Assembly (NCBI RefSeq): GCF_024733015.1 | Contig: NZ_JANKJG010000001.1 | Location: 186,001 to 250,000, forward strand | Direction: 5' to 3' | Length of the DNA: 64,000 nucleotides | Source of the DNA: Pseudosulfitobacter koreensis | GTDB lineage: Bacteria; Pseudomonadota; Alphaproteobacteria; Rhodobacterales; Rhodobacteraceae | Shown: one piece after another, positions 27,629-36,394 of the stretch | How positions within the stretch are numbered: position 1 is the first letter of the stretch | How the letters are laid out: each line of letters begins with the position of its first letter | Position numbers and translations under genes: made by a program | The notes under the pieces: model-generated | Databases searched by the model: none | Told to the model about the DNA's origin: nothing | What the model saw: only the letters and a program-made list of their open reading frames with translations

Positions 27629-28482
27629 CATGCGTCTCCAGTTGCGACGGGTACGGTGGGGAACATCCCCCACTCGGCCCAGGAACCATCGTATAGCGAC
27701 CAGGCATCCACGCCGATCCGCTCAAGCGCCAGCGCCAGAACTGCGGCAGTAATGCCCGACCCGCAGGTGGTGATCAGCGGCGCGCCTAAATCAACGCCAG
27801 CCGCCTCGAACACCGCGCGGGTGTCTTCGGGCGACTTCAGCGTGTTATCTTCGTTCAGCAGCGTGCCATAGGGCACATTGCGCGAACCGGGGATGTGCCC
27901 GGCGCGCAGCCCTTCGCGCGGCTCTGGCGCCTCGCCGCGAAAGCGGGGGGCAGAGCGGGCATCGACAATCTGCGCATCGCCCAGCTTGGACGCCTGCGAC
28001 ACTTGCGTGACATCGCGCACCAGCTGGTTCTGGAACCGCACGGTAAGGTGCCGGTCCTTGACCACTGGGGGCATGTCCTCGACCGCGCGGCCCTCGGCCT
28101 GCCATTTGGGCAGACCGCCATCCAGCACGGCGACGTTTTCGTGCCCCATCAGCCGGAACACCCACCACACGCGCGGCGCCGACAGGATACCGGCACCATC
28201 ATAGACCACGACCTGATGGCCGTCGCCCACGCCCATCGCCCGCATCCGCGACATGAACTTTTCGACGGGCGGTGCCATATGCGGCAGGTCCGACCGGGCG
28301 TCCGAAATGTCGTCAATGTCAAAGAACCGCGCACCGGGAATGTGGGCGGCGTCATATTCGGCCTTCGGATCGCGTTTTGCGTCGGGCAGATACCACGAGG
28401 CATCCAGTATCCGCAGATCGGGGTCCTTGAGGTGTTTGGCCAGCCACTCTGTCGAGACAAGTGTTTTGGGATCATCGGACAT
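27628..28482 (-). CDS. sseA: 3-mercaptopyruvate sulfurtransferase
   Basis: 284 aa with two rhodanese domains. The N-terminal one is inactive (YDGAGILSAPRVWW). The C-terminal one holds the active-site loop CGSGITA, the MST-type variant of CGSGVTA. It moves sulfur from 3-mercaptopyruvate to a thiol acceptor. The start at 28482 follows a good GGAGG. It is translationally coupled to the aminotransferase, which could supply 3-mercaptopyruvate from cysteine. Confidence 0.88.
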   Translation of the reverse strand: MSDDPKTLVSTEWLAKHLKDPDLRILDASWYLPDAKRDPKAEYDAAHIPGARFFDIDDISDARSDLPHMAPPVEKFMSRMRAMGVGDGHQVVVYDGAGILSAPRVWWVFRLMGHENVAVLDGGLPKWQAEGRAVEDMPPVVKDRHLTVRFQNQLVRDVTQVSQASKLGDAQIVDARSAPRFRGEAPEPREGLRAGHIPGSRNVPYGTLLNEDNTLKSPEDTRAVFEAAGVDLGAPLITTCGSGITAAVLALALERIGVDAWSLYDGSWAEWGMFPTVPVATGDA

Positions 28483-28584
28483 GGGTGGCCTCCGTACCTG
28501 CGTAAACTGTGCGTGCTTAAACGTGCTTTCCCTACCCTTGCGGGGACGGCTTCGCAAGATAGAACGCCTTGCGCAGGGCCGAGC

Positions 28585-29064
28585 CTAGCCGTGATCCTTG
28601 AGCAGGCGCGCCTTTTGACGGCTCCAGTCACGCTTGGCGCTGGCTTCGCGCTTGTCGTGGTTCTTCTTGCCCTTGGCGACGCCGATCTTGATCTTGGCCA
28701 TGCCGCGATGGTTGAAGTACAGCACCAGCGGCACCAGCGTCATGCCCTTGCGCTGGGTCTCGTTCCACAGATGCGCCATCTGCTTGCGACTGACCAGCAG
28801 CTTGCGACGTCGGCGTTCATCGTGGCGAAAGGTCTTGGCCTGATCGTAGGGGGCCACATAGCTGTTCACCAGCCACAGCTCGCCATCCTCGACGGCGGCA
28901 TAGCTCTCGGCGATGTTCGATCCGCCCTGGCGCATCGACTTGACCTCGGACCCCTCAAGGATGATCCCGCATTCAAGATCTTCCTCGATGGCATAGTCGA
29001 ACCGCGCCCGCCGGTTCTCGGCGATCACTTTATAATTCGGGTCTGCATTCTTAACCTGTGCCAT
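28585..29064 (-). CDS. smpB: SsrA-binding protein SmpB
   Basis: 159 aa. Start [21 protein letters not shown], then [16 protein letters not shown] and the basic tail KKNHDKRE...[10 protein letters not shown]. SmpB delivers tmRNA to stalled ribosomes. The start at 29064 is chosen because the conserved core begins there; no strong Shine-Dalgarno is visible. The tmRNA gene itself is not in this window. It is divergent from the SGNH hydrolase gene. Confidence 0.95.
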   Translation of the reverse strand: MAQVKNADPNYKVIAENRRARFDYAIEEDLECGIILEGSEVKSMRQGGSNIAESYAAVEDGELWLVNSYVAPYDQAKTFRHDERRRRKLLVSRKQMAHLWNETQRKGMTLVPLVLYFNHRGMAKIKIGVAKGKKNHDKREASAKRDWSRQKARLLKDHG

Positions 29065-29177
29065 AGGAATGGGATGTAAGGTGAAGCGGCGCGTTTCACA
29101 ATATCGCCGCACCACTTTCACATTTTCTCGCAACTGTGGTGCAACGAAACGGTATGCTTTGGGGGAAGGGAATCGAA

Positions 29178-29846
29178 ATGAAACCGGTCTTGATGATGAT
29201 TTTGCTGCTGATCTGCACGCCCGTGGGCGCGGAACAGGCGCGCATTCTGGCGATCGGGGATTCGTTCTTCGCGACGCACTCGGGCTCTGAACGGTCGATC
29301 CCCGACGTGGTCGAACGCGAGTTGAGCCAGCGTGTCGCCAACCGCTCGGTCATGGGCGCGCGGATCATCTACAACCTGCCGCTGACCGGCGCGATGGGGT
29401 TCAACATCTCGCGCCAGTATCGCGGTGGTCCGTGGAACTGGGTCATCATGAATGGCGGTGGCAATGACCTGTGGCTGGGCTGCGGCTGTTCACGCTGCGA
29501 CCGGAAAATGACCAAGATGATATCAAAGGACGGGACGCGCGGCGAAATCCCCGCGCTGGTGTCCAAGATGCGCCGCGCCGGATCGCGGGTGGTTTATGTG
29601 GGCTATCTGCGCAGCCCCGGCCGCGGCTCTCCGATCGAGCATTGCCGCGACGAGGGCAATGAGCTGGACGCGCGCGTGACCCGAATGGCGGCACGCGACA
29701 AGGGCGTGTATTTCGTGCCGATGGCCGATCTGGTGCCCTCTGGCGACAGATCGTTTCACACTGCGGACATGATCCATCCCAGCCCGAAGGGCACCGCGGC
29801 GGTGGGCAAACGCGTGGCCAAGGTGATTGCAGAAGCGGGCGGTTAA
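29178..29846 (+). CDS. Secreted SGNH/GDSL-family hydrolase
   Basis: 222 aa with a signal peptide ending TPVGA. Block I is AIGDSFFAT (catalytic Ser), block [12 protein letters not shown] (Asn) and block [11 protein letters not shown] (Asp and His). [10 protein letters not shown] cysteine cluster sits after block III. These are esterases/lipases or carbohydrate deacetylases of the periplasm; substrate unknown. The start follows GGGGAAGGG. Its stop shares the palindrome TTAA with the stop of the converging sulfotransferase. Confidence 0.8.
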   Translation: MKPVLMMILLLICTPVGAEQARILAIGDSFFATHSGSERSIPDVVERELSQRVANRSVMGARIIYNLPLTGAMGFNISRQYRGGPWNWVIMNGGGNDLWLGCGCSRCDRKMTKMISKDGTRGEIPALVSKMRRAGSRVVYVGYLRSPGRGSPIEHCRDEGNELDARVTRMAARDKGVYFVPMADLVPSGDRSFHTADMIHPSPKGTAAVGKRVAKVIAEAGG

Positions 29847-30661
29847 TCGCCCAGCTTCTTGTGAACCTCGTCTAGGTCAATCTCGGCAATCGGCATCTTG
29901 TTGGCGGGGTTTTCAAAGTCGTATTTGAACACCTCGAAATCGCGTTTGTAGATTTCGTAAACCAGATGCATCGACAGATCGTCAAAGTAATCCTCGACCG
30001 GGTGCGCCCGCTTGGGCCCGTGCCCTTCGCTTTCGTTAAAGCGGGGAATCTCGGCGAGATTGATCTTGTTCGGTGTCTCGACGGCCTGCAGCACCTCGTC
30101 CATGCCTTCGTTGAACTTTTCCGTCCAGATGATCTTGTCGTACTTGCCACCATTCACGATGAACGTGGACACATGCCCTGACATCGCCGACCAGTGAATG
30201 TCGGGCTCCATCGGCTTGCGCCAGCGGATGGTGTCACGGGCAAACAGCAGGAAGCGGCGAAAGCTGGCAATCTGGTCGAACTCCTGCTTGCCATCGTCGC
30301 CGCCCACTTCGATCCCGTATTTCTGGATCAAAAGCGGCACCAGATTGCCGCGATAGCGTTTGCCGTTGCGTTGGATGCCGCAGATCTTGTCAAAGAACGA
30401 CGACAGGATGCGCGTGTAGGGATTGCGCACGCAGGTGAACGAATAGGAGCTGTGGTTCTGCACGTTGGCCGTGATCGGCGCCTGACTTTCCTCAAGCGCC
30501 CACTTGTGCAATCCGCTCTTGGCATCGTGGATGTCACCGTCGAAAAATTCACCGTGATCCGAATAATACATGATCTGGCCGATGGTCGAGCAGGCGCATT
30601 TGGGCACCACGCGGTACACCACGCTTTCGCTTTCCGTCATCCACGTTCCGGGGAAACCCAT
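29843..30661 (-). CDS. Sulfotransferase family 2-like protein
   Basis: 272 aa. VPKCACSTI near residue 20 is the 5'-phosphosulfate loop for PAPS. CVRNPYTRILSSFFDK is the 3'-phosphate-binding motif. Members sulfate carbohydrates; here a surface polysaccharide is likely because a glycosyltransferase gene faces it across 144 bases. Start 30661 follows GAGGA at good spacing. No signal peptide is seen, so it acts in the cytoplasm. Confidence 0.8.
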   Translation of the reverse strand: MGFPGTWMTESESVVYRVVPKCACSTIGQIMYYSDHGEFFDGDIHDAKSGLHKWALEESQAPITANVQNHSSYSFTCVRNPYTRILSSFFDKICGIQRNGKRYRGNLVPLLIQKYGIEVGGDDGKQEFDQIASFRRFLLFARDTIRWRKPMEPDIHWSAMSGHVSTFIVNGGKYDKIIWTEKFNEGMDEVLQAVETPNKINLAEIPRFNESEGHGPKRAHPVEDYFDDLSMHLVYEIYKRDFEVFKYDFENPANKMPIAEIDLDEVHKKLGD

Positions 30662-30805
30662 ACCTGTCGTCCTCTGTTTTCCTGCTGCTTCATCGGGCAG
30701 CAGTTGCCTGTCGGAGCAAAAAAGCAAATAAATGCTGTTTATTCAATCTCCCTTCACCACTATCTAGGTAAACATCTTCAGGTAAAGGGTCCGTGAATCA
30801 TTGGT

Positions 30806-32383
30806 ATGGCAAAAATCGCCTACATATTGCTGTGTCACAAAGACCCCGACGCCATCATCAAGCAGGCGGAGCGTCTGACTGCGGCGGGCGACTACATGTC
30901 GATTCACTTCGATGCGTCGGCCAAGCCCGAACATTTCAAGAGGATCCGTGACGCACTGGACGAAAATCCCAACGTCACCTTTTCGCACAAGCGGATCAAA
31001 TGCGGATGGGGGGAATGGTCGCTGGTTCAGGCCACGCTTTACGCCGTGGAATCCGCCACCAAGGCGTTCCCGCGCGCCACGCATTTCTACATGCTGTCCG
31101 GCGATTGCATGGCGATAAAATCCGCCGAATACACCCACAAGTTCCTCGATGACAACGACGCCGACTTCATCGAAAGCTTCGATTATTTCGAAAGCGACTG
31201 GATCAAGACCGGCATGAAGGAAGAGCGGCTGATCTACCGCCATTTCTTCAATGAACGCACCCACAAGCGCCTCTTTTACGCAAGCTATCACCTGCAGCAG
31301 CGCCTGGGCCTGACACGCGAAGTGCCCAGTGACATCCAGATCCAGATCGGCAGCCAGTGGTGGTGCCTGCGCAGGCGCACCGTCGAATGGGTGCTGGAGT
31401 TCACCAAGAAACGCCGTGACGTGATGCGGTTTTTCCGCACCACCTGGATACCCGACGAGACCTTTTTTCAGACCGTCGTGCGGCACGTCGTACCGGAAAC
31501 CGAAATTCGCAGCCGCACGCTGACATTTCTGATGTTCACCGATTATGGCATGCCAGTGGTGTTCTACGATGACCACTACGATCTTTTGCTCAGCCAGGAT
31601 TTCCTGTTCGCGCGTAAAATCAGCCCCGAGGCCTTTGATCTCAAGCGCCGTCTGGGGCTGCTTTATGCGGCGAAAGGGGTGCAGTTCCAGATCTCGAACG
31701 AGGGGCGCAGCCTGTTCAAGTTCCTCAGCGGGCGGGGCCGCATCGGTCGGCGCTTTGCCACGCGGTTCTGGGAAACCGAATCGACGCTGGGCCGCGAACG
31801 CGAACTGATGATCGTGATCTGCAAGAAGTGGCACGTCGCCAAACGGGTGCTCGAGCGTATCCGACAGGTCACCAACGTGCCCGCCATCGAATACCTCTTC
31901 AACGAGGAAAGCACGCCGCTGCCCGATCTGGGCGGCATCCAGAAAACTCTGGGCAAGCGCACGCGCCACCGCCGCGCGCTGATGCGGATGCTGTTCGACT
32001 ATTACGAAACCGACCGTCTGATTGTCTGCATGGACCCCGGAGAGCTGGACCTGTTGCAGGATTTCGCAGGTGACCGTTCGGTGACGCGGATGCTGGAAAT
32101 CCAGTGCAAGTTCACCGACGATTACCTGATCGGTCACGCCATGCGCGTGGGCCTCGCGGGCGAGCAGACCAGTTCGGAAACGCTGGAACGGCTGCTGCCG
32201 ACGATCCGCAACGACATGGTGTTCGAAAGCGACCGCATCCGCGACGCGGACTTCGAAAACCTCAGCCGCATGCGCGAGGGCGCGACCGTCGAGGAAAACG
32301 CCCGCGCCCTGTCTGAATTCCTCGGTATCGCCGAAGACCAAAGCCAGAAGGTCGCGAGCGCCCATTACCTCTTTGCCGACTGA
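30806..32383 (+). CDS. GT14-type beta-1,6-N-acetylglucosaminyltransferase with extra C-terminal domain
   Basis: 525 aa. The first ~290 residues match the core-2/I-branching enzyme fold: AYILLCHKDPD, IHFDASAKPE, HFYMLSGDCMAIK and GSQWWCLRRRTVEWVL, with TWIPDETFFQT. The remaining ~230 residues form a separate domain (DUF5928 as I recall it in Rhodobacteraceae) of unknown role. It would add GlcNAc or a related sugar to a polymer or glycan. No membrane segment. It starts at 30806 without a strong Shine-Dalgarno and is divergent from the sulfotransferase gene. Confidence 0.8.
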   Translation: MAKIAYILLCHKDPDAIIKQAERLTAAGDYMSIHFDASAKPEHFKRIRDALDENPNVTFSHKRIKCGWGEWSLVQATLYAVESATKAFPRATHFYMLSGDCMAIKSAEYTHKFLDDNDADFIESFDYFESDWIKTGMKEERLIYRHFFNERTHKRLFYASYHLQQRLGLTREVPSDIQIQIGSQWWCLRRRTVEWVLEFTKKRRDVMRFFRTTWIPDETFFQTVVRHVVPETEIRSRTLTFLMFTDYGMPVVFYDDHYDLLLSQDFLFARKISPEAFDLKRRLGLLYAAKGVQFQISNEGRSLFKFLSGRGRIGRRFATRFWETESTLGRERELMIVICKKWHVAKRVLERIRQVTNVPAIEYLFNEESTPLPDLGGIQKTLGKRTRHRRALMRMLFDYYETDRLIVCMDPGELDLLQDFAGDRSVTRMLEIQCKFTDDYLIGHAMRVGLAGEQTSSETLERLLPTIRNDMVFESDRIRDADFENLSRMREGATVEENARALSEFLGIAEDQSQKVASAHYLFAD

Positions 32384-32392
32384 AGCCGCCGC

Positions 32393-33085
32393 CTAATAGA
32401 CACCCCCGATGCCGGACGATTTCATCGAGGGCAACACGATCACCGAAGCACCGTGCAGTGCCCGGTCGTACAGGTGGATCGCGTCCTGGTTCAGCATCCG
32501 GATACAGCCCGATGACACCGACCGCCCCAACTCGCGCGGGTCCGCATCTCCGTGTATCCGGTAGAGCGTGTCGACACCGTCCTGAAACAGATAAAGCGCC
32601 CGCGCGCCCATCGGATTGCCCGGACCGGGCGGCATCCCGCCCTTATTCACCGAATAGGGGGCCAGTTCCGGTTTCCGGGCGATCATGGCGGCGGGCACCT
32701 TCCACACCGGCCATTCCCGGCGAAACTGTAGTCGCGCGGTGCCGTTCCACGCAAAGCCCGCCGCGCCCACGCTGACGCCATAGCGGGTCGCGGTCTGCGG
32801 GCTTTCGACAAAATACAGCAGCGCATCGTCGGGATCGACGACAATGGTGCCACGGGCGTGCTGCGGCCAAAGGTTCGCGACCTCCTGCCGCCACAAGTGC
32901 GGTTCCAGAATGCCCTCGGGCACGGCAGGCACGGGAAACGGCTCATCGGGCACCGCCTGATAGAATGCGGGCAAGGGCGGGATCACGGGTGCGGGCGGTG
33001 CCACGGGCACAGGCTCGGGGGTGGTGGCACAGGCACCAAGGCCTGCCATCGCCCCGCAGGCGACAAACATACGTCGGGTCAACAT
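32393..33085 (-). CDS. L,D-transpeptidase (YkuD domain) lipoprotein
   Basis: 230 aa. The N-terminus MLTRRMFVACGAMAGLGAC carries both a twin-arginine-like start and a lipobox (LGAC), so a lipid-anchored periplasmic enzyme. The YkuD catalytic motif is HGDADPRELG followed by SVSSGCIRM with the nucleophilic Cys. It forms 3-3 cross-links in peptidoglycan or attaches proteins to it. Converges on the GT14 gene with nine bases between. Confidence 0.9.
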   Translation of the reverse strand: MLTRRMFVACGAMAGLGACATTPEPVPVAPPAPVIPPLPAFYQAVPDEPFPVPAVPEGILEPHLWRQEVANLWPQHARGTIVVDPDDALLYFVESPQTATRYGVSVGAAGFAWNGTARLQFRREWPVWKVPAAMIARKPELAPYSVNKGGMPPGPGNPMGARALYLFQDGVDTLYRIHGDADPRELGRSVSSGCIRMLNQDAIHLYDRALHGASVIVLPSMKSSGIGGVY

Positions 33086-33100
33086 CTTGAGGTATCCTTT

Positions 33101-33148
33101 TGATCTGATCGGGAATGGCGCGGGCGCGCCGGGGCTCCGGTCAGATCA
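33101..33148. repeat. Long inverted repeat at the end of the small secreted-protein gene
   Basis: TGATCTGA (33101-33108) and TCAGATCA (33141-33148) are perfect complements around a G/C-rich interior that itself can fold. The right arm includes the stop codon of the 112-aa gene. It may terminate the long minus-strand operon above; no T-run. Confidence 0.4.
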
Positions 33149-33479
33149 GGCGCGGTGGACCCTGCGGGGGCGGCTTGTCCACGCCGCTGCGCAGCACAGT
33201 GTCGTGGGACAGGGGTCGGACGACCTCCCCCACAGGTGCCGTCAGCGCGATCCCGTCATCCAGCCGCACATCCTGCGCACAGGGCGATCCCGGCAAGGTT
33301 GCGGTGCGGCACCGCTTGCGCGGCCGCTCGACCGATGCAGGCGCGGCCACGACGGACGACGCATCGCCGGAAACGATATGAGAGGGCGCGGCCAAAGCCG
33401 GATAGACGGCGGAAAACGCGCCCCAGGGCATCGCCACAAAGACCATCACGGCCAGAAGAAGAGAACGCAGAACCATCAT
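33141..33479 (-). CDS. Small secreted protein, unknown
   Basis: 112 aa. It has a signal peptide (MMVLRSLLLAVMVFVAMPWGA...) and a mature part with two cysteines in RCRTATLPGSPC, which could form a disulfide. I recall similar small proteins in Rhodobacteraceae but no function. It lies 74 bases after the DUF1523 gene and may be the last gene of the operon. Confidence 0.6.
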   Translation of the reverse strand: MMVLRSLLLAVMVFVAMPWGAFSAVYPALAAPSHIVSGDASSVVAAPASVERPRKRCRTATLPGSPCAQDVRLDDGIALTAPVGEVVRPLSHDTVLRSGVDKPPPQGPPRLI

Positions 33480-33553
33480 ATAGCTGGCAATGGCCCAGGT
33501 GCCGCGCCAAGTCCAGCCTTGGCGCGATCACATAGCCATGAGCGCACGCGGCC

Positions 33554-34201
33554 CTACTTGGACCGCCACGTCCCCAGCCAGCGCGAAAACCGGCTGCGGC
33601 GGTCGGACATGGCATCGCCTGCCGCCTCCCAATTGTCCTGCATTTCCTCGAGCCTTGGGTCCAGCCGCGCCCTGCGGAACCGACGCCAGCGCACCCAGAT
33701 GAAATAAACCACCATGAAGAACAGCGTCAGGATGATGATGTTCAGGAACGGAATGCCCTTGGACGCATCGGGCCCATCGACCGGCGTTATGCTGATCGCA
33801 TTGGGAAAGGCGGTCAGAAACTCAAAGCGCCAGCCATAGTGTTTGATTATTACATAACTCGGATCGGCTTGGGTCGACTTCAGGTTGGCAGCTTCGGCTT
33901 GCAGGTTCGATGTATCGAACTTGAAATAGGGCGGCCAACCCCAGCCGGTGTCTTCGTTGCGATAGACGATCACACGCCCGTTTTCGCGCACCGCCTGGAT
34001 GAAAAAGACATCGCGGTTGGGAACGGTGCCGTCCGTGCCCACATCCGCCTGCGCCCAGAACCACCAGTTTTCGCCCGGATCAATACGCTTTTCGTAGGTG
34101 TCCACGATCCGCACGATATCCTTCTGCGGCAGGGTATAGTGGAAGAACGCCGCCACAAGAACCCAGAACATGATGATGAAAAACCACTTTATGTACCGCA
34201 T
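33554..34201 (-). CDS. DUF1523 family membrane protein
   Basis: 215 aa. One N-terminal membrane segment (about residues 5-23), a periplasmic domain rich in aromatic residues (NWWFWAQADVG, NEDTGWGWPPYF), then a second membrane segment (about 150-170, FLNIIILTLFFMVVYFIWV) and a basic cytoplasmic tail. DUF1523 has no known function. It starts 13 bases after the 92-aa membrane protein. Confidence 0.75.
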   Translation of the reverse strand: MRYIKWFFIIMFWVLVAAFFHYTLPQKDIVRIVDTYEKRIDPGENWWFWAQADVGTDGTVPNRDVFFIQAVRENGRVIVYRNEDTGWGWPPYFKFDTSNLQAEAANLKSTQADPSYVIIKHYGWRFEFLTAFPNAISITPVDGPDASKGIPFLNIIILTLFFMVVYFIWVRWRRFRRARLDPRLEEMQDNWEAAGDAMSDRRSRFSRWLGTWRSK

Positions 34202-34214
34202 GAGGGCCCTCCGT

Positions 34215-34493
34215 TCAGGCGAAATTGGTCAGATAGATGATGACGCCCACCAGTACCGTGGGCACCACATAGACGCCGAGGATCAGCTTGCGCCGCAGGG
34301 AATTGTCGTATTCGATCATGCCGACATCTACAAACGCATCTTCGGTCTGCTCGGCCACACCCGCCTGCGCCTGTTCGCGCCATTCCGCGCGCAGCTTGCC
34401 CTTGCGCACGCTCCGTGAATAGAGCGACAGCCCGATATAGATGACCGTCAGCACGACAAAGCCGACAACGATCAGACGTAGCAACGCGAACAT
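34215..34493 (-). CDS. Small two-helix membrane protein, unknown
   Basis: 92 aa. Hydrophobic segments at about residues 3-23 and 70-90 flank a charged middle (RSVRKGKLRAEWREQAQAG...). Function not recognised. It lies three bases after the 454-aa gene and 13 before DUF1523, so it belongs to the same transcription unit. Confidence 0.7.
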   Translation of the reverse strand: MFALLRLIVVGFVVLTVIYIGLSLYSRSVRKGKLRAEWREQAQAGVAEQTEDAFVDVGMIEYDNSLRRKLILGVYVVPTVLVGVIIYLTNFA

Positions 34494-34496
34494 GGC

Positions 34497-35861
34497 CTAT
34501 CTCCTGACTGCGCCCCAGGGGCCGACGCGGGCGACGATATCGTCCAGCGTCTGCGCCCTGGCGCGGGGTTTGGTGACCGGGGGCTCTTCCATCGGGGCAT
34601 CGTGGCCAAACAGCGCATCGCGCGTGCCAACCTTGTCCGCCTGATATTCCGCCGCCAGATATTGTGCGACATATTCCTTTTTCGGATCGGGCCAGCGTGC
34701 GTAGGTGTCATAGAACATCTGCTTGTGACAGATGAACAGCTGGCGCACGTCCTTCGGGCTCAGTTCGGCCAGCAGCATGTTCACCAGATCCGCATCGGCA
34801 TGATCCGCCGCCCGCAGCGTATAGAAATAGGCGGGGTGATCCGACGCGATACGCGGCCACGCGCCGCCGTTCTCGGCCCAGTTCACCAGCGACGCCAGCG
34901 CGTGAAACTCCCCGGGCAGGTGCTGCGCATGGTCGCGCGCCAGCCGCCGCATGTCGGCGCGGGTGGTGCCCGACAGATCAACACCCGCCGAGGTGACGGC
35001 ATCGACCAGGATAAAATCCATCTTCTGCCGCAGGATCGCGGCAGAATCGATCCCCCGCGCCGCCACGATGGGCTCGGCCAGCCCGTTCAGCTCCAAAAAC
35101 CGCGCAATCTGGTTACGCTGTCCGGTCCCATAGACATGCTGGATCGGCAGTTCGCCCAGCGCCGACGCATCACCGCTGGCGATCGCCGCCGGATGCGCGA
35201 GGCTCTTGAACACGTAAAGCCCGCCGAAATGCGCCGTCCAGAAATTCCCCTGCTCAAAGCGCATCTTCTTCAGCTTCACCGGATTGCGCGTCACATCCCC
35301 CGTCTGCGCGGCAAGGCCGATCATCTCGGCGATCAGCACATCGTCGAACCAGGCGTCCTCGACCTGCAGGAACCGGTCCACCTTGCCCGCCAGTTCCTCG
35401 GCATTGCGCACGGTGCCTGCGGTGGTGTCTGCGTCGATGGTGATGGCGCGAATGTCGAAAAGCCGCTGCGGTCTGGACACGTCATAGACCGAATTCACCA
35501 GCTCGCCCGCCACCGCATCCCGCGCGGTCAGCGCAAACAGCGCCGCCTCGTTCTCGTCGATGAATTGCCGCAAGATGGTGCGAGAGGTCGAGAACTTCGC
35601 ATCCAGCAGCGGCGCGCGCTTCTGCTCGGTGCTGAGCAGGATAAACTGCCGGTTCACGCCGCCCTTGTTCAGGTAGAGCGGATCGCCCAGATCAGCGCCC
35701 ACTTCCGGGGAAAAGCCCGAAATGTCGATGTAGAAATCGGTGAGCGCGGTGCGCTTGCCCGTCAGATGCTCCAGCGCACGGTTATAGCGTTCGACCAGCG
35801 CGGGGCTGGTGACGGGGTAGAGATTGCCGAACATGAGGCCGAGGCGGATGAGGCGGTTCAT
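34497..35861 (-). CDS. Conserved unknown, DUF6638-like
   Basis: 454 aa soluble protein with no signal peptide or membrane segment. I recall this as a DUF6638-type protein of Rhodobacteraceae; no function is known. The N-terminal third carries LTDFYIDISGFSPEVGADLGD. The C-terminal part has a helical region with several His/Asp (HADADLVNMLLAEL, QLFICHKQMFYDTY). Its ATG overlaps the stop of the AT-rich gene upstream (ATGA). Always reading in frame with the AAA+ ATPase locus suggests a shared job. Confidence 0.7.
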   Translation of the reverse strand: MNRLIRLGLMFGNLYPVTSPALVERYNRALEHLTGKRTALTDFYIDISGFSPEVGADLGDPLYLNKGGVNRQFILLSTEQKRAPLLDAKFSTSRTILRQFIDENEAALFALTARDAVAGELVNSVYDVSRPQRLFDIRAITIDADTTAGTVRNAEELAGKVDRFLQVEDAWFDDVLIAEMIGLAAQTGDVTRNPVKLKKMRFEQGNFWTAHFGGLYVFKSLAHPAAIASGDASALGELPIQHVYGTGQRNQIARFLELNGLAEPIVAARGIDSAAILRQKMDFILVDAVTSAGVDLSGTTRADMRRLARDHAQHLPGEFHALASLVNWAENGGAWPRIASDHPAYFYTLRAADHADADLVNMLLAELSPKDVRQLFICHKQMFYDTYARWPDPKKEYVAQYLAAEYQADKVGTRDALFGHDAPMEEPPVTKPRARAQTLDDIVARVGPWGAVRR

Positions 35862-36394
35862 TGGGGTGTCACCACTTCATCGTATGCTTCAAGTTCTTCC
35901 TTCAAGCGGTCCCATTCGGCCTTAAGATAACAATTCACTAAGTTTGTCAGTTCAAAGGCAATTTCATCATCAGCATTTCTATTTTTACTACTCATCAGCT
36001 TCGTCAGCTGGTCAAAAATAGCTTTGGAACCAACTTCCGATGGATTCATCTTGAGAAGCACACTCTGGATGCGCACATTGTAGTCGTCCACTCGCTGCCC
36101 CTCGTCTCCAGATTGGTATGGTTTCGCGCCGATGATTGACGCGAAATCTTGCCTTATCGAATCTATCCAAGCCTGGCGAAAATCTGCCAACTTCATTCGC
36201 CGGGATAACTCCAATTGAAGGCGCCTATCTGCACGTGCTCTTTGCTCTGCTTGATCACTGAGTATTTTGGCACGCTTTTCGTTCGATTTATTCAAAAGCT
36301 TAGTGACGAGAAAAGTGACTAGTAGAATTCCGATTAGCGTCACAAGCTCGCGGTGCTCGGCAATGAAGCTATTAATTGCTTTCAATAGCTCCAT
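35858..36394 (-). CDS. Membrane-anchored protein of unknown function in AT-rich DNA
   Basis: 178 aa (179 if a GTG one codon earlier is used). One membrane helix near the N-terminus (TLIGILLVTFLVTKLL), then a helical cytoplasmic part with LADFRQAWIDSIRQDFASI. DNA composition is unlike its neighbours: the 60 bases at 35941-36000 are 33% G+C and 36241-36300 are 38%, in a region otherwise near two thirds G+C. It overlaps the ATPase stop upstream and the 454-aa start downstream. It looks like a transferred passenger; function unknown. Confidence 0.75.
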   Translation of the reverse strand: MELLKAINSFIAEHRELVTLIGILLVTFLVTKLLNKSNEKRAKILSDQAEQRARADRRLQLELSRRMKLADFRQAWIDSIRQDFASIIGAKPYQSGDEGQRVDDYNVRIQSVLLKMNPSEVGSKAIFDQLTKLMSSKNRNADDEIAFELTNLVNCYLKAEWDRLKEELEAYDEVVTPQ

